In this document: piece after piece, positions 1-8,346 of the stretch
Numbering within the stretch: the stretch's first letter is position 1
Layout: every line of letters begins with the position of its first letter
Source: Thalassospira lucentensis
Lineage (GTDB): Bacteria; Pseudomonadota; Alphaproteobacteria; Rhodospirillales; Thalassospiraceae
Direction of reading: 5' to 3'
DNA length: 64,000 nucleotides
Assembly (NCBI RefSeq): GCF_032921865.1
Contig: NZ_CP136684.1
Coordinates: 4,316,501 to 4,380,500 of the forward strand
Notes under the pieces: generated by a model
Databases searched by the model: none
The model's input: only the letters and a program-made list of their open reading frames with translations
What the model was told of the DNA's origin: nothing
Translations under genes and position numbers: made by a program

Positions 1-223
1 CCGCCAGATAAAGCAGAATGGCGTTTGATTCAGCAATACAGCGCCCATCATCAAGTTCCAGTACCGGAACCGCCCCCGCCGGGTTCATTTCATAGAACGC
101 ATCGGTATGGCTTTCGCCGGTAAAAATCGAAACCCACTGTGTCTGGTATTCAAGACCAAGATGGGCGCAAAGCTGGCGTATCTTCCACGCGTTTTGTGAT
201 CCGGCGTAATCATGAAGCTTCAT
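1..223 (-). CDS. Glutathione S-transferase family protein, N-terminal part (cut by window edge)
   Basis: The reading frame starts at the ATG at 223 and runs off the left edge, so only about 74 residues are visible. It begins MKLHDYAGSQNAWKIRQL and continues with a stretch containing NPAGAVPVLELDDG and a serine before NAILLYLA. This is the thioredoxin-like N-terminal domain of soluble glutathione transferases: the NP-x-G-x-VP-x-L element carries the cis-proline, and the E/D-S pair binds the gamma-glutamyl part of glutathione. The subclass and substrate cannot be told without the C-terminal helical domain. Confidence 0.85.
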   Translation of the reverse strand, partial: MKLHDYAGSQNAWKIRQLCAHLGLEYQTQWVSIFTGESHTDAFYEMNPAGAVPVLELDDGRCIAESNAILLYLA

Positions 224-323
224 CAGATGAAACCTTTCAGACAAGGAAATAGCGTTCCGGCACATGATCCGCCGGTTGGCATTCGCTATAATTCGGAATT
301 ATCGGGAATCAGAACCTAAAGGA

Positions 324-851
324 TCAGGCGGCTTTCGTGGCCATCGCCGCCTCGTGATCGAGCAGCCAGCGTTTGCGATCAAGACCACCGGCATAGCCGG
401 TCAGGGTGCCGTCCGATCCGATCACCCGATGGCACGGCACGATGATCGATACCGGGTTCAGCGCATTGGCACGTGCCACCGCCCGCACCGCTTTCGGATT
501 ACCAAGGATATCGGCCTGCCCGGCATAGGAGCGGCTTTCGCCGCTGGGAATCGTGATCAGGGCATCCCACACCGATTTCTGAAAATCGGTGCCGATCATC
601 CGGATATCCGCCATCGGCAAGGGCATGAGGCGACCGGCAAAGTAACCATCCAGCCAGTCCGTGACCGATTTGGGGGCAGTGCCGCCTTCGTGCCAATCGA
701 CATTTTTAAAACGTCGCGTCTGGATCGTGTGCAGGCGGTCATCGTTGTTTTCGAAATCCAGATGCACAAGTTTGCCATCCACCATCGCAAGGCTGAGTTT
801 GCCAATCGGGCTGTGATAGCGGGCAATGTCGATGCGGGTTGTCATGATCAT
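324..851 (-). CDS. ogt: Methylated-DNA--protein-cysteine S-methyltransferase (Ogt type)
   Basis: A suicide enzyme that moves the methyl group of O6-methylguanine (and O4-methylthymine) to its own cysteine. The protein has 175 residues, normal for the family, and carries the active-site motif PCHRV near residue 140, followed by the conserved GYAGGLDRKRWLLDHE region. The N-terminal half is the usual RNase-H-like cap. Its ATG overlaps the stop of the upstream ada-alkA gene as ATGA, so the two are probably translationally coupled. It supplies the methyltransferase activity that the neighbouring fusion protein lacks. No HTH or zinc domain is present. Confidence 0.95.
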   Translation of the reverse strand: MIMTTRIDIARYHSPIGKLSLAMVDGKLVHLDFENNDDRLHTIQTRRFKNVDWHEGGTAPKSVTDWLDGYFAGRLMPLPMADIRMIGTDFQKSVWDALITIPSGESRSYAGQADILGNPKAVRAVARANALNPVSIIVPCHRVIGSDGTLTGYAGGLDRKRWLLDHEAAMATKAA

Positions 852-2374
852 TTCCCTTTCTTTGTTTTCGGCTGGGGCTTTGGCGCATGTTCCTGTTCAA
901 GTGCCGACCACAGATATTGCGCGGCATAAGCCCGCCACGGGCGCCAGCGTTCTGCATGCTGTTCCAGTGGCTTGGGCTTTGCCGGGCCCCCACCGATTTC
1001 AGATGCCTTCAGGATGCCAAGGTCCGCCGCCGGGAAGGCATCCGGGTCGCCAAGCCCGCGCAGGCCGAAATAATTCAACGTCCACGGGCCAATCCCCTTG
1101 GTCCCGGCCATTTCGGCCAATATGACATCGCCCGATTTGCGGTCACTGTCGGGATCGGCAAACAGATCGATGATATCGGCAAGTGTCTGGGCGCGTCGGG
1201 TCGTAAGCCCGATCGAGATCAGATCCTGTTGTTGCAGGGCGTCGGGTTTCGGGAACAGATGGGTGATGCCCGTTCCGGCAATCAGGTTTTCAGGCAGGGC
1301 TTCGCCAAAGCGTGCCACCAGTCGCCCGGCCAAGGTACGGGCGGCGGCAACCGACACCTGTTGGCCCAATACCGCCCGGATCGCCAGTTCAAACCGGTCC
1401 CAGCATCCCGGCACACGCAGACCGGGGCGTTTATCGACCAGGGGACGCAGCAATTCATCATCGGCAAACAGGGCCGTGATGGAGGGCACATCGGCATCCA
1501 GATCAAACAACCGCCGCACCCGGCCCCCGATTTCAAGCACGGCGTCACGCGCCGGACCGCGCAGGATAACATCGACACCGCCCTGATCGCTCGCAAACCG
1601 GCATATCATCAGACCAACGGCATCATTGATGCGAAAGCCGCGGGCATAGGTGCGGTCGCCCACCGCCTCCAGCCCCGGAATGGCGCGTGCCCGAAAGAAT
1701 GTCAGAAGGTAGTCGGCATCAAAGGGTTGCCGCGCACGCAGGCGCAGGATCAGATCGTCGCTTTTGGGGGCGAATGGATCATTGTCGTTTTTATCTGACA
1801 CGGGTTCGGCCTTTATGCCGCGCCGGAACGCGGTCGGGGCGTGGCCGTAGGCCGTTTTCATCGCATCGTTAAACCGGCGCAAACTGCCGAACCCGGCAAT
1901 ATCGGCGATTTCCGTCATCGACAGGTTGCTATCGACAATCAGTTGTCGGGCGCGCAGCAGCCGGCGTGCCTTGGCATGATCCTGCGGGGTGACGCCGGTA
2001 TGTTCCTTGAAAATACGGCGCAGATGCCGGTCCCCGACGCCAAGCCGCCCGGCAAGCTGTTCGACCGATCCGGTTTCAAGCGCCCCTTCTTCGATCAGCC
2101 TTACCGCACGGGCAACGGTGGCGTGAACCCCGGCACTGGCCGGGGATCCGGGGGCGGCTTCGGGGCGGCAGCGCAGGCACGGGCGGAACCCGTGGGCAAT
2201 TGCCGCCTCCGCACTGGGATAAAATTGCACATTCACGCGCTTTGGCGTGACGGCGGGGCATATCGGACGGCAGAAAATCCCGGTGGTCAGAACGGCGGTG
2301 TAAAACCGGCCGTCAAACCGGCGATCCCGGGCCTTTAATGCGTGATAGCAGATATCATCATTGAGCTGTTCCAT
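848..2374 (-). CDS. alkA: Ada-type sensor fused to 3-methyladenine DNA glycosylase II (Ada-AlkA)
   Basis: The 508-residue protein has three parts. Residues about 1-80 are the Ada zinc domain with four cysteines at 35, 39, 66 and 69; Cys35 matches the methyl-phosphotriester acceptor of Ada. Residues about 85-185 are an AraC-type helix-turn-helix. Residues about 210-490 are AlkA: an N-terminal AlkA domain, then the HhH-GPD fold with KGIGPWTLNYFGLRG and the catalytic aspartate in the FPAADLGI segment. It should sense methylated phosphotriesters, activate the adaptive response and excise alkylated bases. The Ogt domain of classical Ada is missing here and is encoded by the coupled downstream gene. 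Family assignment is firm; the regulatory role is inferred from domain content. Confidence 0.95.
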   Translation of the reverse strand: MEQLNDDICYHALKARDRRFDGRFYTAVLTTGIFCRPICPAVTPKRVNVQFYPSAEAAIAHGFRPCLRCRPEAAPGSPASAGVHATVARAVRLIEEGALETGSVEQLAGRLGVGDRHLRRIFKEHTGVTPQDHAKARRLLRARQLIVDSNLSMTEIADIAGFGSLRRFNDAMKTAYGHAPTAFRRGIKAEPVSDKNDNDPFAPKSDDLILRLRARQPFDADYLLTFFRARAIPGLEAVGDRTYARGFRINDAVGLMICRFASDQGGVDVILRGPARDAVLEIGGRVRRLFDLDADVPSITALFADDELLRPLVDKRPGLRVPGCWDRFELAIRAVLGQQVSVAAARTLAGRLVARFGEALPENLIAGTGITHLFPKPDALQQQDLISIGLTTRRAQTLADIIDLFADPDSDRKSGDVILAEMAGTKGIGPWTLNYFGLRGLGDPDAFPAADLGILKASEIGGGPAKPKPLEQHAERWRPWRAYAAQYLWSALEQEHAPKPQPKTKKGK

Positions 2375-2456
2375 GCCCGGCAGTCTAGCAGATCACGCAG
2401 ATAAAACTCGCCAGATTCGGACTCAAACGTGAAAGTACCAGATGGTGCCCGTAATC

Positions 2457-3059
2457 CTAGTTCAGCGGAATATCGTTTGCGCCCTTGCCGTCCTGATACT
2501 GATCAGAAAGCGCGTCATATTGCGCGGCAATCGATTTTGCCTTTTCAAGCCATGGCGCGCGGTCGGCTTCGGGCAGGTCGGCGATCATGGCCATCATGGC
2601 ATGGCTTTGCCAGAATGCGTTGGATTTGTTGTATTCCCCGGCATCAAGGGTGAAGACTTCCTTGAGGATTTTAAGGTCATGGGGGATTTCAAACGCATCG
2701 CGGGAATCCTCGTGGCTGAAGAAATAATAGAAATTATCAAACCCGGCCCAGGTGATCGCCGAAAGGCACATCGAACAGGGTTCATGCGTTGACAGAAAAA
2801 TCAGATCCGACGTTGCGGGGCGCACATCGGCAGGCATTTCGTAAAACCGTTTCAGGCAATGGACTTCGCCATGCCAAAGCGGGTTTTCCGTTTCGTTGTT
2901 GGTTTCGGCCAGCACCAGCGAATGATCGGATTTGCGCAACAAAGCCGCCCCGAAAATCTTGTTTCCAGCCGCGACGCCCACACGGGTTTTGGGCAGGATA
3001 TCGTTTTCAAGTGTGGCAAACAGGGTGGCAAGAAGGGCGTTTCTGTCTTCGCGTGGCAT
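2457..3059 (-). CDS. Cytidine/deoxycytidylate deaminase-family nucleobase or nucleoside deaminase
   Basis: The 200-residue protein carries the zinc-dependent deaminase signature: HGEVHCLKRF (His ligand and proton-shuttle Glu) and, some 40 residues later, PCSMCLSAITWAGF (two Cys ligands). It resembles the guanine/cytosine deaminase and TadA branch of the superfamily more than CDA. The substrate is not readable from the sequence; it lacks the positive C-terminal tail typical of tRNA-acting TadA. It is a single gene, read away from ada-alkA on the same strand with about 80 bases between them. Confidence 0.85.
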   Translation of the reverse strand: MPREDRNALLATLFATLENDILPKTRVGVAAGNKIFGAALLRKSDHSLVLAETNNETENPLWHGEVHCLKRFYEMPADVRPATSDLIFLSTHEPCSMCLSAITWAGFDNFYYFFSHEDSRDAFEIPHDLKILKEVFTLDAGEYNKSNAFWQSHAMMAMIADLPEADRAPWLEKAKSIAAQYDALSDQYQDGKGANDIPLN

Positions 3060-3215
3060 ATAGGCGGTCCCCGATGAAATGCGTGATGCTTTTTGATGGC
3101 GTCCATTTCATCGTCATTGAACCGCCCTGCCAACAGAATTTATTGCAGGTTTTGTGAGCGGACGGGAAAAACACTATGTACGGCATCTTGATAACGGCGG
3201 GAAACGAAGGGTTTC

Positions 3216-3467
3216 CTAACCGCGCAGGATACCGTCATTGTAATCTTCGTAACGCTGATCGGCGGGCACCGGGCGATAAAACTCCGGGTCCAGCAGCGTC
3301 GTTACCGCGATAAGCGTCGGCGATTTTCGATCCCGAACCTTGGTGATCAGGGCATGATCGACCGGTCTCATTTCACGGATTTTGATAACTTCGAAAACAG
3401 GGCCATTCGGGGTGGCAAGTTTGAACTGGTCGCCAACAGCGACCTGGCCATGGGACTGACGCGGCAT
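3216..3467 (-). CDS. Small conserved-looking protein of unknown function
   Basis: An 83-residue soluble protein starting MPRQSHGQVAVGDQF. A good ribosome site (AGGTGA about nine bases upstream of the ATG) supports the start. No transmembrane segment, signal peptide or cysteine is seen. The N-terminal part reads like a small beta barrel (GDQFKLATPNGPVFEVIKI), but I recognise no named domain. It lies between the deaminase gene and the first copy of a direct repeat. Function is unknown. Confidence 0.6.
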   Translation of the reverse strand: MPRQSHGQVAVGDQFKLATPNGPVFEVIKIREMRPVDHALITKVRDRKSPTLIAVTTLLDPEFYRPVPADQRYEDYNDGILRG

Positions 3468-3506
3468 TTTTGGACTTCACCTGACTGATAGACGTTTGCT
3501 CAAGAT

Positions 3507-3632
3507 GCAAAACCCGTCGAGGCCCTATTTTTCAACGACTTGGCCCTTTCGTTTTTCAACGGATTTTGCGTATGGGCAATATACTGCCAGACATATCAGG
3601 CGAGACTATGACAGAAGCGGGATTTTTACGGG
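3507..3632. repeat. 126-bp direct repeat, copy 1
   Basis: This segment recurs at 4303-4428 without any gap; I count 8 mismatches in 126 positions (about 94 % identity). Both copies end with an ATG-led string encoding MTEAGFLR (ATG at 3608 here). In copy 1 the frame continues to a stop at 3754, giving a 48-codon reading frame that I do not call a gene. The copies flank the DUF2165 gene. It has no terminal inverted repeats and no transposase nearby, so it does not look like a classical insertion sequence. Confidence 0.9.
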
Positions 3633-3787
3633 CAGAAGACATAAAAATGCAGCAATCGAAATCGCGGTATTCCTGCCCTGTCGGGCGTTCGGGTACGGGC
3701 ATTATCCCTGACCAAACTTTTCTGCCGGTTTACAATAGATTAGACTGCGTCTGATCGATATTGCACTTTCATGCCGGGGGCATCAGC

Positions 3788-4285
3788 ATGCTTGCGATCC
3801 GTTTATCCAAAATCCTGACCGTGGCGGCGATTGCCCTGTTTGCAACACTGGTCGCCTTTGGCAACATCACCGATTACGGCAGCAATTTCGAATTCGTCCG
3901 TCATGTTTTGATGATGGACACGATCTTTCCCGACAGCACCATCAAATATCGCGCGATTGAAAGCCCTGCCCTGCATCATGCTGCCTATATCGCGATTATC
4001 GCGACCGAAGCGCTTACTGCGATCCTGTGCTGGATCGGGGCATGGAAATTATGGTCGGTCCGCTATGCCACCGCGGCACTTTTCAATAACAGCAAGGGAT
4101 ATGCCATCGGTGGCCTGACCGTTGGCTTTCTGCTGTGGCAGGTGGGGTTCATGTCGATTGGCGGCGAATGGTTCGGCATGTGGATGTCCGATACATGGAA
4201 CGGTATTGAATCGGCCTTTCGCTTTTTCATCACCATCCTTGCGGTGCTGATCTTTGTCACGCTTCGCGATGGGGAAGTCGATTAG
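3788..4285 (+). CDS. DUF2165 family membrane protein
   Basis: A 165-residue integral membrane protein with four hydrophobic segments: an N-terminal helix (LTVAAIALFATLVAFGNI), two central helices (IAIIATEALTAILCWIGAW and AIGGLTVGFLLWQVGFMSIG) and a C-terminal one (FFITILAVLIFVTL). The pattern GNITDYGSNFEFVRHVLMMD is typical of the DUF2165 family of small inner-membrane proteins of unknown role. I place the start at the ATG at 3788, preceded by a GGGGG ribosome site, rather than the TTG at 3761. The gene is bracketed by the two direct repeats, which hints that it once moved or was duplicated with them. Confidence 0.8.
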   Translation: MLAIRLSKILTVAAIALFATLVAFGNITDYGSNFEFVRHVLMMDTIFPDSTIKYRAIESPALHHAAYIAIIATEALTAILCWIGAWKLWSVRYATAALFNNSKGYAIGGLTVGFLLWQVGFMSIGGEWFGMWMSDTWNGIESAFRFFITILAVLIFVTLRDGEVD

Positions 4286-4302
4286 GGCATTCCGCGTCAG
4301 AC

Positions 4303-4428
4303 GCAAAACCCGCCGAAGCCCTATTTTTCAAAGACTTGGCCCTTTCGTTTTTCAACATATTTTGCGTATGGGCAACACACTGCCAGACATATCAGCCGAG
4401 ACTATGACAGAAGCGGGATTTTTACGGG
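4303..4428. repeat. 126-bp direct repeat, copy 2
   Basis: Second copy of the repeat at 3507-3632, starting 18 bases after the stop of the DUF2165 gene. Here the MTEAGFLR string (ATG at 4404) is cut short by a stop two codons later. The point where similarity ends, after 4428, is also where base composition changes abruptly to AT-rich sequence that lasts to about 5190. Confidence 0.9.
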
Positions 4429-4559
4429 TAAACTAAAGCTAAGCTTCCACCTACACTTAAGGATGTGACAAAACTCACAGCACTCTAAAACCAACCGACC
4501 GATAAAGTTATAGAAACCTAGATATTCCACCACTTTATCTAAAAAGTTGGGTCGTTGCG

Positions 4560-5180
4560 ATGAAACTAAAATCACTAGCTTTGATTTCTCTGTTTGCAGC
4601 CTCATTAATGGGCTGCAAGCACACACTTACACCACAACAATTGAACACACTGGAGGGAAGGGAGATCTATTTCGCAAAAGTCGGCTCCCCAGTCGATCAC
4701 GACCCAAACCAAACGAATTTTGGTCTCGACGGGGTTTCAACCGCTACTCGAAACAAAATCGCAAATGGCCTATCTGAAGCGTTCAACATGAAATCAACGT
4801 CAGAAATTTTCTACTTATCTGAAGACGATTTCAATATGTGGGATGGATTTGATCAATCTTACTTGAAAATAATTGAAGAAAACCCACAAAAAGTCTTAAC
4901 CGGCATCCTCATTCAAACAGGATATCTAGGTTACAATATTACTGACTTTGGAGGATGGGTTTTTGATAAACAGAAAATTGTAGAACTTCAGCTTCCCGTT
5001 CATATTGTGGATATGCAAGAAAAGAAGAGAATTGGGTACAGTATCTGCAAAAGAACATATGTTGTTTACATTGACGAATTAGACCAAAAAGAAAAACATT
5101 TACCTGTATATAATCAATTTTCAAAAGATTGTAGCACCGAAATCCTATCTTTTATATTCGGCTTAAATTTCACTACATAA
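4560..5180 (+). CDS. AT-rich putative lipoprotein of unknown function
   Basis: A 206-residue protein with a clear lipoprotein signal peptide: MKLKSLALISLFAASLMGC, lipobox LMGC with Cys19. The mature part is soluble and polar and ends DCSTEILSFIFGLNFTT. I recognise no domain. Codon use is strikingly AT-rich (AAA, ATT, TTA codons) compared with every neighbouring gene, and the whole segment 4429-5190 shares this composition, so recent acquisition is likely. It starts shortly after direct-repeat copy 2 and ends at a bidirectional terminator shared with prfB. The real Cys, the conserved pattern of a signal peptide and an intact frame argue that it is a functional gene. Confidence 0.75.
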   Translation: MKLKSLALISLFAASLMGCKHTLTPQQLNTLEGREIYFAKVGSPVDHDPNQTNFGLDGVSTATRNKIANGLSEAFNMKSTSEIFYLSEDDFNMWDGFDQSYLKIIEENPQKVLTGILIQTGYLGYNITDFGGWVFDKQKIVELQLPVHIVDMQEKKRIGYSICKRTYVVYIDELDQKEKHLPVYNQFSKDCSTEILSFIFGLNFTT

Positions 5181-5206
5181 AAAATATAGGGAATCTTGAG
5201 ATAGAT

Positions 5207-5241
5207 AAAACACCCCGCCAGTTTCCTGTGCGGGGTGTTTT
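5207..5241. terminator. Bidirectional intrinsic terminator between the lipoprotein gene and prfB
   Basis: An 11-bp perfect stem (AAAACACCCCG pairing with CGGGGTGTTTT) closes a 13-base loop, with T-rich tracts usable on both strands. It sits between two converging genes. Confidence 0.9.
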
Positions 5242-5261
5242 GTTTGGTAATCCTGTTCGGA

Positions 5262-6390
5262 TCAATCGATGTCTTCGACCTCACCGGCGGAACCGGTGAC
5301 CTTGGCGGCAAGGGCCGCAGCCATGAAGTCATCAAGATCGCCGTTCAGAACGCCCTGGGTGTCGGATGTTTCAACACCGGTGCGCAAATCCTTGATCATC
5401 TGATAGGGCTGCAACACGTAGGAGCGGATCTGATGGCCCCAGCCGATATCGGATTTGGTATCCTCAAGCGCCTGGGCTTCGGCTTCGCGTTTCTGAAGTT
5501 CGGCTTCATACAGGCGGGCTTTAAGCATCTTCATCGCGGTATCGCGGTTTTTGTGCTGCGAACGGTCGTTCTGGCACTGCGCAACGATACCGGTCGGAAT
5601 ATGCGTGATACGCACGGCCGAGTCCGTTCTGTTGACGTGCTGACCACCGGCACCCGATGCGCGGTAGGTATCAATACGAAGGTCCTTGTCGAGCACTTCG
5701 ATATTGATGTCGTCGTCAATCACCGGATAGACCCAGCAGGACGAGAAGCTGGTATGGCGGCGCGCGGCACTGTCATAGGGCGAAATACGCACCAGACGAT
5801 GCACGCCGACCTCGTTTTTAAGCCAGCCATAGGCATTGTGACCGGTGACTTTATAGGTCACCGATTTGATACCGGCTTCCTCGCCATCGCTTTCTTCGAG
5901 CATTTCAAGCTTGTAGCCCTTGGACTCAGCCCAGCGCACATACATGCGCGCAAGCATGCTGGCCCAGTCCTGTGCCTCGGTCCCGCCGGCACCGGCATGG
6001 ATTTCGAGATAGGCATCATTGGCATCAGCTTCGCCCGAAAGCAGGCTTTCAAGTTCACGCTTGGCCGCGATTTCGCGAATATTGCGCAGGCCCTGCTCGG
6101 CCTCGGCAACGGTTTCGTCATCGCCTTCGGCTTCGCCAAGTTCGATCAGACCGATATTGTCTTCGAGTTCCTGGGCAAGCGCCTTGTAGCCATTGATGGC
6201 ATCATCAAGCCGGGTGCGTTCCTGCATGACTTTCTGCGCGTTTTCCGGCTTGTCCCAAAGGGTGGGATCTTCGGCCAGCGCGTTCAGTTCGTCGAGGCGT
6301 CTAAGAGCGTTATCCCAGTCAAAGATGCCTCCTCAGCAGTGCCATCGACTGCTTGATTTCATCGACCAATGCCTGTGCTTCGGCGCGCAT
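5262..6390 (-). CDS. prfB: Peptide chain release factor 2, expressed by programmed +1 frameshift
   Basis: RF2 reads UGA and UAA stop codons and triggers peptidyl-tRNA hydrolysis. The gene needs two frames: 23 codons from the ATG at 6390 to an in-frame TGA (6321-6319), then a +1 shift into a 352-codon frame ending at 5262, giving about 375 residues. The GGQ catalytic motif ([18 protein letters not shown]) is intact. The stop-recognition tripeptide position reads SPY instead of SPF of E. coli ([18 protein letters not shown]). The frameshift signal is described separately. In this window prfB lies downstream of mrcA with phoD inserted between them. Confidence 0.97.
6318..6333 (-). promoter_or_regulatory. 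prfB: Programmed +1 frameshift site of prfB
   Basis: On the coding strand the site reads AGGAGG CAT CTT TGA C. The internal Shine-Dalgarno-like AGGAGG lies three bases upstream of the CTT slippery codon, the same spacing as in E. coli prfB, and the stop is UGA followed by C, a poor termination context. Low RF2 slows termination, the ribosome slips from CUU onto UUU and full RF2 is made: classic autoregulation. Confidence 0.95.
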
Positions 6391-6513
6391 TGATGTCTCC
6401 GTTATTCATATGAAATTCTGTAAGGCCGCGAAGGATCGCAGCAACTTCGGCGGCGCTTATAGCAGTTTTTGCCCCGATTGAAACCCCCGCGGGGACATAC
6501 AACAGGCATGGAA

Positions 6514-6542
6514 AAACCCGGCACATCAAATGCGCCGGGTTT
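6514..6542 (-). terminator. Intrinsic terminator after phoD
   Basis: Stem AAACCCGGC / GCCGGGTTT around an 11-base loop, with A residues on the left side that give a U tract on the minus-strand transcript leaving phoD. Confidence 0.8.
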
Positions 6543-6561
6543 AAAGGTGGTATCGCGCGGC

Positions 6562-8133
6562 CTAGCTGTAAACCGGATCGAGCGTCACGGTATAAAGTTC
6601 TTCGTCGGCAACATCGCGAAGCGACACGCGGAACTGTTCGTTTTCGGCGTCGATATCGACAAGGCCAAAGAACTGCAGACCAAAGGATGGCGGCAGGTTT
6701 ATGCCCTGCTCCTTGGTCGGGTGTTTGGTAAACATCACCTGCGGGCCAAAGGTATTGTCCATGGCATTTGGCCCGAATGTTCCGGCATGAAGCGGGCCGG
6801 AAACAAATTCCCAGAACGGTTCGAAATCCTGGAACTGGGCCTTGTTCGGGTCATAGTAATGGGCCGCGGTGTAATGCACATCGGCCGTCAGCCAGACGGT
6901 ATTGAGGATACGAGCCGATTTGATGAAACGCAGCAATTCGACAATGTCAAATTCGCGCCCGGCCGGGGCACCATCCCCATTGGCAAGGTTTTCGAAATTG
7001 TCACCATCGCCAACCACCATGCCAATCGGCATATCGGACGCAATGACCTTCCAGGTGGCGTTGGAATTCAGAAGGCTGCGTTTAAGCCATTCGATCTGTT
7101 CCCGACCAAGGAAGACGGTTTTGTCATTTGGTTCCGGGCTGTTATTGGCATCGTTCGCACCACGATAGGTGCGCATATCAAGGAAAAAGATATCAAGTGA
7201 CGGGCCGTAGGATACCTTGCGATAAACCCGCCCAGGTTCGGACGCATGTTCGGTGATCGGCAGCATTTCGCGAAACGCCCGGTTGGCGCGTGCGGCCAGA
7301 AGGGATACCGATTTTTCGGTGTAACGGTCATCCCCGGTCAGCATTTCACCCGGATACCAGTTGTTGGTCACTTCGTGGTCGTCCCACTGGTAATAGACCG
7401 GGATCAGGCGGTTGAATTCGCGGACATTCTTATCAAGCATGTTGTATTTGTAATTGCCGCGGAATTCGGCAAGGGTTTCGGCGACCTTGCCGGTATCCTC
7501 GGTCGTGATGTTTTTCCAGATATCGCCATCGGGCATTTTTGCCTGTTCGGCAAACGGGCCATCGGCATAGATGGTATCGCCGGAATGGATGAAGAAGTCC
7601 GGGTTATGTTTTGTGATCGTGGCATAGGTTTTCATGCCGCCGCGATCCTCGTCAATGCCCCAGCCCTGCCCGGCGGTATCGCCTGACCAGCCAAAACGGA
7701 TATTGCGCTTTGCCGCCGGTGCCGTACGGAAATGACCGATCACCGGTTCCGACGATGCCCGGCCATCATCAAGATTTTCGAAATGGATTTTGTAAAACAC
7801 GTCCTGCCCGGCAGGCAGATCATTCAGGGCAAGCTTGCCAGCGAAATCACGTTCCGGCAGGACATCGACATGCGGAATTTTGACTGAGCGTGCGAAATTT
7901 TCCGTTGTGGCAATCTCCGTGATCATGCGCGACGCACGATCCGCACGCCCCCAGATGCAGGCGGAATTGGCGGTAACGTCACCACTTTGCACGCCATGGG
8001 TGATCAGCGGACGATCAGCCGCGCGTGAAATTGACGGCATGAAAAAGCCGCCCATGGCAGATGCCGCACCGGCCGTGGCCGTTACAGTGGCGGTCGTGGT
8101 CAGGAATTTTCGGCGGGAAACACGAAAAGACAT
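6562..8133 (-). CDS. phoD: PhoD-type alkaline phosphatase (Tat-exported metallophosphoesterase)
   Basis: The 523-residue protein opens with a twin-arginine signal (SRRKFLTTTATVTATAGAAS), as expected for PhoD enzymes, which are exported folded with their metal cofactors. An N-terminal PhoD_N beta domain (THGVQSGDVTANSACIWGR) is followed by the metallophosphatase core: SGDTIYADGP, YQWDDHEVTNNWYPGE, FFLDMRTYRG and WKVIASDMP, with WLTADVHYTAAHYY near the C-terminus. It probably releases phosphate from phosphomono- or diesters in the periplasm. No Pho box is evident to me in the short upstream gap. It stands alone between mrcA and prfB. Confidence 0.92.
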   Translation of the reverse strand: MSFRVSRRKFLTTTATVTATAGAASAMGGFFMPSISRAADRPLITHGVQSGDVTANSACIWGRADRASRMITEIATTENFARSVKIPHVDVLPERDFAGKLALNDLPAGQDVFYKIHFENLDDGRASSEPVIGHFRTAPAAKRNIRFGWSGDTAGQGWGIDEDRGGMKTYATITKHNPDFFIHSGDTIYADGPFAEQAKMPDGDIWKNITTEDTGKVAETLAEFRGNYKYNMLDKNVREFNRLIPVYYQWDDHEVTNNWYPGEMLTGDDRYTEKSVSLLAARANRAFREMLPITEHASEPGRVYRKVSYGPSLDIFFLDMRTYRGANDANNSPEPNDKTVFLGREQIEWLKRSLLNSNATWKVIASDMPIGMVVGDGDNFENLANGDGAPAGREFDIVELLRFIKSARILNTVWLTADVHYTAAHYYDPNKAQFQDFEPFWEFVSGPLHAGTFGPNAMDNTFGPQVMFTKHPTKEQGINLPPSFGLQFFGLVDIDAENEQFRVSLRDVADEELYTVTLDPVYS

Positions 8134-8285
8134 TGAAAGAACCCCTTCAAAATTTGAAGTAACACCTTGAAGAGTATGGCAAATTCAAATGACAGGACGG
8201 TTGCGGCCCGTTGATGGTTTTATCAACATTTGATGACAAAGGCGCGCGCAATACGACACCCGCGTCCCTGCCCGGTTTTCAAATG

Positions 8286-8315
8286 AAAAAGGCCTGATGC
8301 AGTTTGCACCCGGCC
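8286..8315 (-). terminator. Intrinsic terminator after mrcA
   Basis: On the minus strand GGCC-G-GGTGCA / TGCATC-A-GGCC forms a stem with one mismatch and one G-U pair, then TTTTT. It lies about 30 bases past the mrcA stop. Confidence 0.7.
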
Positions 8316-8346
8316 CGTAACTATCGACGCAAGATCGTACCAAAGA

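Noticed and set aside
3608..3754. 48-codon open frame starting in repeat copy 1 (MTEAGFLR...)
   Set aside because: No ribosome site, and the second copy stops after ten codons; more likely a remnant of a gene start than a functional peptide.
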